A stretch of 64,000 nucleotides of DNA from Aquibium sp. ELW1220 (GTDB lineage Bacteria > Pseudomonadota > Alphaproteobacteria > Rhizobiales > Rhizobiaceae), in the NCBI RefSeq assembly GCF_030398385.1, contig NZ_JAOAOQ010000025.1, positions 1 through 64,000 of the forward strand. The letters run 5' to 3'. Numbering within the stretch: position 1 is the stretch's first letter; each line of letters starts with the position of its first letter. Position numbers and translations under genes: made by a program. The notes beneath the pieces were generated by a model. It made no database searches. It saw only the letters and a list, made by a program, of their open reading frames with translations, and was not told the origin of the DNA. This document shows, piece after piece, positions 8,399-16,731 of the stretch.

Positions 8399-9676
8399 TC
8401 ACGCCGCCGGCTGCTCCTGCGGCGGGACGCCGGCCTGCTCGCGCTGCATGTAGCGGCGGTCGATCTCCGGCAGCGGCTGGCCTTCCAGCACGGCCTCGAA
8501 GGCGCGCAGGCGCTTGTAGACCGACAGAAGCTCGACGATCGTCGGCCAGGAGCTGACCAGATACTGGAACGAGTTGGTGACCTGGGTGAAGGCCGAGACG
8601 GTCTGCTGGAAGACGCCGAGCGTGATGGTGCCGGCGGCGACGGTGGGCACCATGATGAAAGTGGCGAAGACCGCATCCGACTGGAGATAGAGATAGCGGG
8701 CGACGTCGAAATAGACGTAGTGCGCATAGAGGGTGAAGTAGTTCTTGCGGACGTTGGCGAACAGCTCCGACAGGGTGATGGGCCGGGCGCGGTCCGGGTC
8801 GTCCTCGCCATAGACAAGTTCCTTGCGGAAGGCGGCCTCGACCCGCTGGTTGCGGAACTCCAGGCCCGGCAGCTTGATGCCGACGATGGCCAGCAGGAGG
8901 GTTCCGAACAGCGACCAGACGATCGCCGCGGTCATGAGCGGCGCCGGAATCTGGCCGACGAAGGGCAGATGGGTGACGTTGGCCGAGAGCGCGTAGAGGA
9001 TCGGCAGGAAGGCAATCAGCGTCATCACCGCGTCGATGAAGCGCTCCCCCAGCCCCTGGACCGTCGAGGAAAAACGCATCGTGTCTTCCTGAACGCGCTG
9101 CGAGGCGCCTTCGATGCTGCGCAGCCGGCCCCAGTTCGCGACGAAATAGTCGTTCATCGCGGTGCGCCAGCGGAAGATGTAGTGGCGGATGAAGAAGACG
9201 TTCAGCACCGCAACCGTGATGCCGACGAGCGCCAGCGTCAGGAACTGGACCACGCCGAGATAGAGATCGGCGGTCGAGACCGAACCGGGCGTGCCGAGCG
9301 CGCGCTGCACCATGTCGTAGAAGACGCCGCGCCATTCGTTGAGGGCGACCGTCACCTGGACGTTGAAGTGGGTGACGATGACGATCAGGCCGGAGCCGAG
9401 GATCGACCAGCGCTCCCAGGGATGCGGCGCGACCGTGCGCCAGAAACTGTAGAAGGCCAGGATGCCCAGGGCGAAGTAGCCGTAGAACCATAGGAAATGC
9501 GGCTGCAGGAACCGCGCGGGGCTGATGATCGGCGGCGCGTCGGGCAGGGGCTGGGCGACGCCCAGCCATTCGCCCAGCCGCTCGCCGACGGAAAACCACA
9601 ACAGGACGAGGACCACGCTCCATCCAAGGGCGGACAGGAAGAACAGCTTCGGCTTCGGGAAGAAGGAAACGAACAC
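8399..9676 (-). CDS. sbmA: SbmA/BacA-type peptide transporter
   Basis: Inner-membrane peptide importer of the SbmA/BacA family (425 aa, close to Sinorhizobium BacA). It resembles the membrane half of an ABC exporter but has no nucleotide-binding domain and is driven by the proton gradient. Conserved segments include NEWRGVFYDMVQRAL and WRTAMNDYFVANW. In rhizobia BacA is needed for tolerance of host NCR peptides and for very-long-chain fatty acid modification of lipid A. Whether this copy does either cannot be read from the sequence. About 150 bp separate it from the next gene upstream. Confidence 0.9.
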   Translation of the reverse strand: MFVSFFPKPKLFFLSALGWSVVLVLLWFSVGERLGEWLGVAQPLPDAPPIISPARFLQPHFLWFYGYFALGILAFYSFWRTVAPHPWERWSILGSGLIVIVTHFNVQVTVALNEWRGVFYDMVQRALGTPGSVSTADLYLGVVQFLTLALVGITVAVLNVFFIRHYIFRWRTAMNDYFVANWGRLRSIEGASQRVQEDTMRFSSTVQGLGERFIDAVMTLIAFLPILYALSANVTHLPFVGQIPAPLMTAAIVWSLFGTLLLAIVGIKLPGLEFRNQRVEAAFRKELVYGEDDPDRARPITLSELFANVRKNYFTLYAHYVYFDVARYLYLQSDAVFATFIMVPTVAAGTITLGVFQQTVSAFTQVTNSFQYLVSSWPTIVELLSVYKRLRAFEAVLEGQPLPEIDRRYMQREQAGVPPQEQPAA

Positions 9677-9822
9677 GGCGGGGAACCTCGGATGGAAAGG
9701 CGGCGGGGCGTCTGTCGGACCATTTCGCGCGATCGCCCGCGCAAACGATGGCCATCCATCGATAACCGTCTTTCCGTATCGCGCAAGTTACAGTTTGGTG
9801 GGGATACCGGCCGTCCAGGCGT

Positions 9823-10992
9823 TCAGCGCGGCGCCCGCCGGCCCGTCCAGGCGATGGCCGCGGCGGCGGCGAGCGCGAGTGCGGCGCCGGCCGAGGGCGC
9901 GGCGAAGCTGCCGCTCCAGACGGCGCCGTAGCCGGCGAGGATCGGGCCGACGATCTGGCCGGTCCCGAAGGAGGCCGTCATGAGGGCGAAGACCCGGCGC
10001 GGTGCGGCGGCGGCGAGCTGCCGCGCGGCCTGGAGCCCGTAGGCGGTGATGGCGATGAAGGTTCCGCCGAGCAGGATGCCGCCGATGACGGGACCCGAGG
10101 GTCCGGAAATCGCGACGCTCGCCAGCACGCCCGCCGCCTCGACGAGGCAGCCGACGGCAAAGGTGGCCGTGAGGCCGATGCGGCGGACGACCTTGCCCCA
10201 GAGCCAGACCGACGGCGCGCCGGCAAGCCCGGTGACCAGCCACACCGTCGATTCGAACAGGGGACCCTCGCCGCCCTGGCGCACGATCGCCACGAGGAAG
10301 GTGGCCGTGACGATGTAGCCGGCGCCGAAGAAGCCGTAGGCGAGGATGAGGCGCGTCAGCGCGCCGCTTCTCGGCAGGCCCGGCTCGCGCGTCGCGGCCG
10401 CGCCGCCGCCGGCCGGGGCCGGGCCGCCGGTGGCGAGCAGGTAGACCACCGAGAAGGCGACGAGCGAGATGACGGCGGCGCCGAGCCAGCCGGCGCGCCA
10501 GCCGGCATCGGCCAGATAGAGGCCGCCGGTGAGAAGCGCCGAAATCGCGATTCCGCCCCCGACACCGCCGAAATGCAGCGCCTGCAGATCGGAACGGCCC
10601 GTCAGGGCGAGCCGCGAGAAGACGATTGAGCTCATGAAGATCATGACGAAGGCGCTGGCCACGCCTGCGAGGAAGCGCAGGACGAGGAACACCGGGAGCG
10701 TGTCGGCAAGGCCCATCCAGGCCAGCAGCAGACAGTTCACGGCGAGCCCCGCCAGCATGAGGCGGCGGTCCATGCCATGCGCCCAGCCGCCCGCCGCCAG
10801 AAGCGCGCCGACGAGATAGCCGAGATAGTTGGCCGAGGCGATCAGCCCGGCGTCGGAGACGCTCATGGAGAGCCCCTCCATCATGCCGGGCAGGATCGGC
10901 GTATAGACGAAGCGGCCGATGCCCATGGCCGCCGCCATGGCGATCAGTCCGGCGATGGCATAGCGCTGCGGCGCGGCGGTCTCGGGCGTCAT
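9823..10992 (-). CDS. YbfB/YjiJ-family MFS transporter
   Basis: A 389-aa, twelve-helix major facilitator with the YbfB/YjiJ family signature near the N-terminus (AMGIGRFVYTPILP, about residues 22-35). Substrate not predictable. Start at Met 10992, just before the first helix. It is unlinked by spacing to either neighbour (79 bp to the BCCT stop). Confidence 0.85.
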   Translation of the reverse strand: MTPETAAPQRYAIAGLIAMAAAMGIGRFVYTPILPGMMEGLSMSVSDAGLIASANYLGYLVGALLAAGGWAHGMDRRLMLAGLAVNCLLLAWMGLADTLPVFLVLRFLAGVASAFVMIFMSSIVFSRLALTGRSDLQALHFGGVGGGIAISALLTGGLYLADAGWRAGWLGAAVISLVAFSVVYLLATGGPAPAGGGAAATREPGLPRSGALTRLILAYGFFGAGYIVTATFLVAIVRQGGEGPLFESTVWLVTGLAGAPSVWLWGKVVRRIGLTATFAVGCLVEAAGVLASVAISGPSGPVIGGILLGGTFIAITAYGLQAARQLAAAAPRRVFALMTASFGTGQIVGPILAGYGAVWSGSFAAPSAGAALALAAAAAIAWTGRRAPR

Positions 10993-11071
10993 GGGCGGAG
11001 CATATGGCCTCGCCCGCGACTTGGAAATGCGGCGGAGGCGTCAATCCGGTGGACCAACGCCTCCCGGGCGA

Positions 11072-12682
11072 TCAGGCCGCCTCGGCCGTGCCGCGCGGCT
11101 CCGACCGCAGTCCGACGAAGGTGGCATACATCATCAGGAGCAGGAGAAGCGCGAAGGGGAAGCCCGTCGCGATGGCGCTGGCCTGCAAGGCGGCGAGACC
11201 GCCGCCCAGCAACAGGACGATGGCCACCAGCCCCTCGAAACAGGCCCAGAAGACGCGTTGCGCCACCGGCGCATCGACCTTTCCACCTGCCGTGATGGTG
11301 TCGATGACCAGCGAACCGGAATCCGACGAGGTGACGAAGAAGACGATGACGAGGACGATGCCGATGAGGGACGTGAGACCGGCCAGCGGCAGCGGTTCGA
11401 GCATGCGGTAGAGCGACAGTTCCGGAACGTAGTCGATCACGGTCTGCTGCACGCCGGCATAGCCGCCGACGAGATACTGGTCGAGCGCCGTGCCGCCGAA
11501 GGTGGTCATCCACAGGATGGAGACGAGCGTGGGAATGAGCAGCACGCAGGTGATGAATTCGCGCACGGTGCGGCCGCGCGAGACGCGGGCGATGAACATG
11601 CCGACGAAAGGCGACCAGGATATCCACCAGGCCCAGTAGAAGGTCGTCCAGCCGTGCAGGAAGGCGTCGTCCTCCCGGCCGATCCAGTTGGAGAGTTCGG
11701 GCAGCGCGGTGACGTAGTTCCAGGTATTGGTGAAGAAGCCGGACAGGATGGCCAGCGTCGGGCCGAGCACGATCACGAAGGCCAGCAGAAGCACGGCCAG
11801 AACCATGTTGAGCTCCGACAGGCGCTTCACCCCCGCGTCGAGCCCGGCCACCACCGAAACCAGCGCGATGCCGGTGATGGCGGCGATCAGGATCACCTTG
11901 GCGAAGTCGGTGTCGGGAATGCCGTAGAGATCGTTGAGGCCGGCGAGCGCCTGGGACGCGCCGAAGCCGAGCGAGGTGGCGAGGCCGAACAGCGTGGCGA
12001 AGACGGCCATCGTGTCGATGACATGGCCGGTCCATCCACGGATACGCTCCCCGAAGATCGGATAGAAGGCCGATCGCATGGAAAGTGGCAGGCCCTTGTT
12101 GTAGGTGGCGAGCGCCAGCGACAGAGCGACCACCGCGTAGATGGCCCAGGGGTGCAGGCCCCAGTGATAGATGGTGGCGGCCATGCCGGCTTCCCGCGCC
12201 GCGGCGACCCGGTCGGGCTGGATCACCCCGTCGACCACCGGCGGCGCGATGCCGAGCGGCGGATTGTTGAAGTGGTACATCGGTTCGAGCACGCCGAAGA
12301 ACATCAGCCCGATGCCCATGCCGGCGGCGAACAGCATCGCGAACCAGCCGGCATAGGAATAGTCCGCCCGCGCATCGGGGCCGCCGAGGCGGACCTTGCC
12401 CAGCGGCGAGACGACCAGGACGAGGCAGAACAGCACGAACAGATTGGCCGACAGCATGAAGAGCCAGTCGAAGGTGGAGGTGAGCCAGTCGCGCAGGCCG
12501 CCGAGCACGGACGCTGCCTGCTCCCCGAAGACGAGAGCGACGACGACGAAGAGAATGATGGTGCCGGCCGAGATGGGGAAGACTGGGTTGTGGATGTCGA
12601 GGCCGAGAAGCTGGACATTGTCCTGGCCCGCTTCGAGGCCGTGCTCCTCGGATGTGGAATCGGTGACTGAAAGGTCGGACAT
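11072..12682 (-). CDS. BCCT family compatible-solute transporter
   Basis: Betaine/choline/carnitine transporter family member, 536 aa. The TM3 motif GMGIGLMFFGVLEP (residues 121-134) and the tryptophan-rich TM8 signature YWAWWISWSPFVGMF are both present. The motif keeps Gly at the position where Na+-coupled BetP-like proteins have Gly, rather than the Asp found in proton-coupled choline carriers. This suggests betaine-type uptake, but the substrate is inference. The start at 12682 is supported by GGAGG seven bases upstream. The open frame runs a further 1.7 kb upstream but that part is not real protein. Confidence 0.9.
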   Translation of the reverse strand: MSDLSVTDSTSEEHGLEAGQDNVQLLGLDIHNPVFPISAGTIILFVVVALVFGEQAASVLGGLRDWLTSTFDWLFMLSANLFVLFCLVLVVSPLGKVRLGGPDARADYSYAGWFAMLFAAGMGIGLMFFGVLEPMYHFNNPPLGIAPPVVDGVIQPDRVAAAREAGMAATIYHWGLHPWAIYAVVALSLALATYNKGLPLSMRSAFYPIFGERIRGWTGHVIDTMAVFATLFGLATSLGFGASQALAGLNDLYGIPDTDFAKVILIAAITGIALVSVVAGLDAGVKRLSELNMVLAVLLLAFVIVLGPTLAILSGFFTNTWNYVTALPELSNWIGREDDAFLHGWTTFYWAWWISWSPFVGMFIARVSRGRTVREFITCVLLIPTLVSILWMTTFGGTALDQYLVGGYAGVQQTVIDYVPELSLYRMLEPLPLAGLTSLIGIVLVIVFFVTSSDSGSLVIDTITAGGKVDAPVAQRVFWACFEGLVAIVLLLGGGLAALQASAIATGFPFALLLLLMMYATFVGLRSEPRGTAEAA

Positions 12683-12885
12683 CGCTGCCTCCTTCTTCTT
12701 TTTTCGAGCCGCGCGCTGACGCAACGGATCCTGGTATCCGGGCGGGGAAAAGGACCTCGCATCGAGGTGGGGCGAAAGGCACGCCGGGGCGCCCGGATGG
12801 GGCGAAGGCAGAGGTCTAGCCCAATTTCCGCCGCAGTTCAAAACCGGATGGCCCGCAAACGACGAAAGCGGCATCCGGACCCGCT

Positions 12886-13104
12886 TCAGCGCGGCCCATG
12901 GCGGGCGACCTGCGGGCGCGGCGCGCGGCCTTCGCAAAGGTTGCGCGGAAACGGAAGGTCGGCCAGCTCGCGCTCGCTCATGGCCGCGATGGCGGGGTGC
13001 GCGAGGAGGTCCGCCGACTGGCAGGACGGCAGGCCGCCCGCGTTGGGACGGCGTCCCCGGGCGCGGAGCCCGAAGCGCCGCGCAATCGAGAAAAACTCCA
13101 GCAT
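12886..13104 (-). CDS. small conserved DUF1127-like protein
   Basis: A 72-aa protein beginning MLEFFSIARRFGLRARGRR, with a C-terminal block LLAHPAIAAMSERELADLPF. This recalls the small Arg-rich, DUF1127-like proteins found beside LysR regulators in rhizobia. A good ribosome site (GGAGAG, six bases before the ATG at 13104) supports it being real. It is divergent from the LysR gene, with under 100 bp between starts. Function unknown. Confidence 0.55.
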   Translation of the reverse strand: MLEFFSIARRFGLRARGRRPNAGGLPSCQSADLLAHPAIAAMSERELADLPFPRNLCEGRAPRPQVARHGPR

Positions 13105-13201
13105 CTTGTGCTCTCCACCTGGATACGCAATGCTTGATCCATATGGCCTTCGTCGCTTCCCATCGATCGACAACTTCTGTCTTCGGATTTAGATTATCTT
13201 G

Positions 13202-14116
13202 ATGCGTAACCTGAACAGCATGCACCTGAACGGGCTTCGGGCGGTGGAGACCGTGGCGCGCACGGGCTCGCTGCAGGCCGCCGGCGAGGAACTGGGCGTG
13301 TCGGCCAGCGCGGTGAGCCAGCAGGTGAACCGGACCGAGAAGCAGATCGGCAAGGTGCTGTTCCGCCGCACGTCCCGCGGTCTGGCGCCGACGGAGGCGG
13401 GCGCGGCCTTCTTCACCCGGCTGTCGGCAGGCTTTCGCGAACTCGACGCGGCGGTGGGACAGGTGCGCCAGAGCAATGCCGACACGCTGGTCGCCTCGGT
13501 GGCGCCTTCCTTCGCAACGAAGTGGCTGGTGCCGCGGCTGCGCCATCATTTCGCCCGCTATCCGAACGTGCTGGTGCGCGTGGATGCGACCGAGCGGCTC
13601 GTCGACCTTTCGGGTTCCGACGTCGACGTGGCGATCCGCATGGGCGACGGGCGCTGGCCCGGCGTCGACGCCGAGCTCATCTTGCCGCAGCAGGTGTTCG
13701 TGGTGGCCGCCGCCGCCAAGGCAGAGCGTATCCGGAGCGTTGCGGACCTGGCGCGCGAGACCTCGATCGATGACGATTCCTCGCGCATGGTGACCTGGGA
13801 GCGCTGGTTCGAGGCGGCGGGCGTGGCGCCCGTGCGGCCGCTGCAGGGCGCCCGGCTGAACGACCCGCTGCTGTGCATCGACACGGTGATCGCCGGCCAG
13901 GGCATCACGCTCGCCTGGCAGCTGATATGCGCCGACGCGCTGGCCGACGGGCGGCTGGCCGCGCCGCTGCCGATCCGCGCCGACCTCGGCTTCGGCTTCT
14001 GGATCTGCACGGCGGCCGGCGCGCGGCCGCCACGCAAGGTGCGCGATTTCATTGCCTGGGTGCGCGAGGAGATGGCCGAGACGGCAGCGCTGCATGCGCG
14101 GCTGCCTTCGGGCTGA
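13202..14116 (+). CDS. LysR-family regulator, GcvA-like
   Basis: 304-aa transcription factor. The N-terminal winged helix-turn-helix (about residues 5-65, GSLQAAGEELGVSASAVSQQ) is followed by a substrate-binding domain with the GcvA-like pattern SVAPSFATKWLVPRL and DVAIRMGDGRWPG. The ATG at 13202 is preferred; an in-frame TTG lies one codon upstream. It is divergent from the small DUF1127-like gene, which is probably its target, since LysR regulators usually control the divergent promoter. Effector unknown. Confidence 0.88.
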   Translation: MRNLNSMHLNGLRAVETVARTGSLQAAGEELGVSASAVSQQVNRTEKQIGKVLFRRTSRGLAPTEAGAAFFTRLSAGFRELDAAVGQVRQSNADTLVASVAPSFATKWLVPRLRHHFARYPNVLVRVDATERLVDLSGSDVDVAIRMGDGRWPGVDAELILPQQVFVVAAAAKAERIRSVADLARETSIDDDSSRMVTWERWFEAAGVAPVRPLQGARLNDPLLCIDTVIAGQGITLAWQLICADALADGRLAAPLPIRADLGFGFWICTAAGARPPRKVRDFIAWVREEMAETAALHARLPSG

Positions 14117-14249
14117 CCGCTCGAGCGCGCGGGCGACCGTCGCCGCGGCCAGGCTTCGCCGCGGGCGACGGCCGCGGTGGAAACCGGCGCGCGGCGGGTC
14201 TATGTTCCAGCCGAACCACGAGCGACCGCACCAGCACAGGATCCCTTTC

Positions 14250-15506
14250 ATGACATCGCATCCGCGCGCCGTTTCCGCCTCCATCGACCCCGTCCGGCTC
14301 GACCGGCTGGCCGAGGTGGCCGTCAAGGTGGGGCTGCAGCTGCAGCCGGGGCAGGACCTGGTGATGACCGCGCCGGTGGCCGCTCTGCCGCTGGTGCGCC
14401 GCATCGCCGCGCATGCCTATGCCGCGGGCGCGGGCATCGTCACGCCGTTCCTGGCCGACGAGGAGGTGACGCTCGCCCGCTTCCGCCACGGCCGCGACGA
14501 GAGCTTCGACCGCGCCGCCGGCTGGCTCTACGAAGGCATGGGCAAGGCCTTCTCGGCCAACGCGGCGCGGCTGGCGATCGCGGGCGACAACCCGATGCTG
14601 CTTGCGGGCGAGGACCCGGCCAAGGTGTCGCGCGCCAACAAGGCCAATTCGATGGCCTACCAGCCGGCGCTGGAGAAGATCGCCGGCTTCGACATCAACT
14701 GGAACATCGTGTCCTATCCCAACCCGTCCTGGGCGAAGGTGATGTTTCCGGGCGAGGCGGAGGACGTGGCGGTGGCAAAGCTCGCCGAGGCGATCTTTTC
14801 CGCCTCTCGGGTCAACACCGACGATCCGGTGACGGCCTGGGCCGAGCACAATGCGGCATTGCGCAAACGCACGGTCTGGCTGAACGGCAAGGCCTTCGCC
14901 GCGCTGCGCTTCACCGGGCCGGGCACCGACCTGACGGTGGGGCTGGCCGACGGCCACGAATGGCACGGCGGCGCCTCGACGGCGAAGAACGGCATCACCT
15001 GCAACCCCAACATCCCGACCGAGGAGGTGTTCACCACGCCGCATGCGATGCGCGTCGACGGCCACGTGTCGAGCACCAAGCCCCTGTCCTACCAGGGCAC
15101 GCTGATCGACGAGATTTCCGTGCGCTTCGAGGCCGGGCGGATCGTCGAGGCGAAGGCGTCGAAGGGGCTGAACGTGCTGGAGAAGGTGCTCGACACCGAC
15201 GAGGGCGCGCGGCGGCTCGGCGAAGTGGCGCTGGTGCCGCATTCCTCGCCGATCTCGCAGAGCGGGCTCCTGTTTTTCAACACCCTGTTCGACGAGAACG
15301 CGGCGAGCCACATCGCGCTCGGCCAGTGCTACTCGAAATGCTTCCGCGACGGCGCGACGATGACGCCGGAGGAAATCGCGGCCGTCGGCGGCAACAAGAG
15401 TTTTATTCACATCGACTGGATGATCGGGTCCGGGGAGATCGACGTCGACGGCGTGCATGCGGACGGCACGGTGGAACCGGTGATGCGCAAGGGCGAGTGG
15501 GTGTAG
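14250..15506 (+). CDS. M29 family aminopeptidase
   Basis: Metallo-aminopeptidase of the AmpS/PepS/AmpT family (M29), 418 aa. The family metal-binding blocks are present: IPTEEVFTTPHAMRVDG, LVPHSSPISQSG, and a C-terminal HIDWMIGSG in which His and Asp act as ligands. Cytosolic, no signal peptide. Start at ATG 14250 gives the usual N-terminus; the frame is open further upstream over the LysR end. It follows the LysR gene by 133 bp in the same direction, but a functional link is not shown. Confidence 0.9.
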   Translation: MTSHPRAVSASIDPVRLDRLAEVAVKVGLQLQPGQDLVMTAPVAALPLVRRIAAHAYAAGAGIVTPFLADEEVTLARFRHGRDESFDRAAGWLYEGMGKAFSANAARLAIAGDNPMLLAGEDPAKVSRANKANSMAYQPALEKIAGFDINWNIVSYPNPSWAKVMFPGEAEDVAVAKLAEAIFSASRVNTDDPVTAWAEHNAALRKRTVWLNGKAFAALRFTGPGTDLTVGLADGHEWHGGASTAKNGITCNPNIPTEEVFTTPHAMRVDGHVSSTKPLSYQGTLIDEISVRFEAGRIVEAKASKGLNVLEKVLDTDEGARRLGEVALVPHSSPISQSGLLFFNTLFDENAASHIALGQCYSKCFRDGATMTPEEIAAVGGNKSFIHIDWMIGSGEIDVDGVHADGTVEPVMRKGEWV

Positions 15507-15630
15507 CGGGCACGAGCGGCTTTCCCGCTCGCGCATTGGACGACCGGAGCCGGGGACCACGCATCCGCGAAGGAGCGCTCGCCGGCGTCGGGCGCAGCCC
15601 CCCTCACCGTCTCGGGCTACGCCCGATCCA

Positions 15631-15655
15631 CCTCTCCCCCCGGAAGGGGGAGAGG
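15631..15655. repeat. intergenic palindrome
   Basis: Perfect 10-bp inverted repeat (CCTCTCCCCC / GGGGGAGAGG) around a five-base loop, preceded by CTCGGGCTACGCCCGA, itself a small hairpin. The pair is a common intergenic palindrome in rhizobial genomes. It lies after the M29 gene and may help terminate that transcript, although no T-tract follows. Confidence 0.6.
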
Positions 15656-15733
15656 AAGGGCGCTTCGTTCTGCCCGCTACAGATCGGGCCGAAACCGTGC
15701 TAACGGCCCCACGAACGATCAAGGAGCATCATC

Positions 15734-15967
15734 GTGACCGAACCGACCGTGGCCGAGGCCACCGACCGCATCTACGCCTCGCTGCAGGCCGACAATGCCG
15801 AACTCGATACCCACATCGCCTCACTCAAGGCCGCAATGGCGCGCGAGGGCGTGAAGGAGGCCGTGTTCGACCCGGAAAAGCTCGCGCAGAACAACCGCTC
15901 GGGACGCAAGCTGATGCAGGCGTATTTTCGCCAGCGGGGGGTGAAGGTGGGGTTCGAGAAGGGGTGA
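15734..15967 (+). CDS. small conserved hypothetical protein
   Basis: 77-aa cytosolic protein, unrecognised beyond resembling small Rhizobiales hypotheticals. It is largely helical and charged (MTEPTVAEATDRIYASLQAD) and ends in a basic tail (SGRKLMQAYFRQRGVKVGF). The start is GTG at 15734, with AAGGAG seven bases upstream. It stands alone after the M29 gene and converges with the HNH/ATPase pair. Confidence 0.65.
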   Translation: MTEPTVAEATDRIYASLQADNAELDTHIASLKAAMAREGVKEAVFDPEKLAQNNRSGRKLMQAYFRQRGVKVGFEKG

Positions 15968-15992
15968 GGTCTCGCGCGGGCGTGCCTAGCAA

Positions 15993-16035
15993 TTTCGATT
16001 TTTGATAGGCATGATGTGCCAAGCAAAAATCGAAA
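15993..16035. terminator. bidirectional hairpin between convergent genes
   Basis: 12-bp inverted repeat, TTTCGATTTTTG at 15993-16004 and CAAAAATCGAAA at 16024-16035, with a 19-base loop. It lies between the end of the small hypothetical gene and the end of the HNH gene and could end transcription from both. Overlapping it are two 12-bp direct copies of GATAGGCATGAT (16004-16015 and 16038-16049), which the terminator role does not explain. Confidence 0.5.
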
Positions 16036-16087
16036 GTGATAGGCATGATCCCGCTCAGCAGCATCGCGGCGAGCGGAGCGGGTGCCG

Positions 16088-16729
16088 CTAGTCCAGAGCG
16101 GGGGGCGTACCGAGGAATGCGACACTCCGCTTCAGACCCTGCCTGACGATCTCCTTCCAGACGAACGGGCTGCGTCGCTCCATGAAGGCGTCCGTCCACT
16201 CTCCCAGGCGCCATCGGTCGAAGTCGAACGTCCGATCGTCCCTGAAGCGCTGCTGGTCAAGACCCAGGCGAACGATCGTCTGCTCGGCATGCTTCTTTTT
16301 CTCTTCGTCATTTATCTCAGGGTTGACGTAGATTCGTCCCGCCGCCAATTCCAGGAAGAACGTATCGGCCCCGACTTCGAAGGGATCCATGACGTCCTCG
16401 AAGTCTTTCTTCTTCGAATTGATGGTCAGACACGCCAGCCGATAGTTCGACCACTCGTAGGCTAGGCGCAGCCTGCGCGACTTCGGTGCGAAATGCTCGA
16501 CCGCCGGATTGGCCGCGCCCTTGCGCGTGAAGATACAGCTGTAGGCGCAGACGCCGTCGTAGGCGTTCCAGAGATCATCTGCGCAATGCCTCCAGTAGGG
16601 ACTGATTTCTACACCCGTGGGGACGGGCGCATCCGGGTCGAGCTTCTTGCGCAGGATCCAGGCGTTGCCGGGCCGGCGGACCCGGACATCGAATTCCGCA
16701 GGTTCCGGAGCCGGCCTCACGCGAACCAT
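16088..16729 (-). CDS. PtuB-like HNH nuclease (Septu-type partner)
   Basis: 213-aa predicted HNH endonuclease. It follows the TIGR02646/PtuB layout: GVCAYSC (Cys61, Cys65), VEHFAPKS (Glu78-His79), YEWSNYRLAC (Cys100), Asn104, then HAEQTIVRLGLDQQRFRDDR. Family members normally have CxxC in both knuckles; here the first pair is spaced Cys-x3-Cys and the second lacks its partner cysteine (CLTIN), so zinc binding may be weakened. It begins two bases after the ATPase stop and must be co-translated with it. By analogy with PtuA-PtuB it would be the DNA-cutting effector of an anti-phage complex. Assignment is by pattern, not by search. Confidence 0.65.
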   Translation of the reverse strand: MVRVRPAPEPAEFDVRVRRPGNAWILRKKLDPDAPVPTGVEISPYWRHCADDLWNAYDGVCAYSCIFTRKGAANPAVEHFAPKSRRLRLAYEWSNYRLACLTINSKKKDFEDVMDPFEVGADTFFLELAAGRIYVNPEINDEEKKKHAEQTIVRLGLDQQRFRDDRTFDFDRWRLGEWTDAFMERRSPFVWKEIVRQGLKRSVAFLGTPPALD

Positions 16730-16731
16730 GT

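Noticed and set aside
12683-14404. Upstream extension of the BCCT frame to over 1100 residues
   Set aside because: The extension is antisense to the LysR gene and the small protein region, and the real start has a ribosome site.
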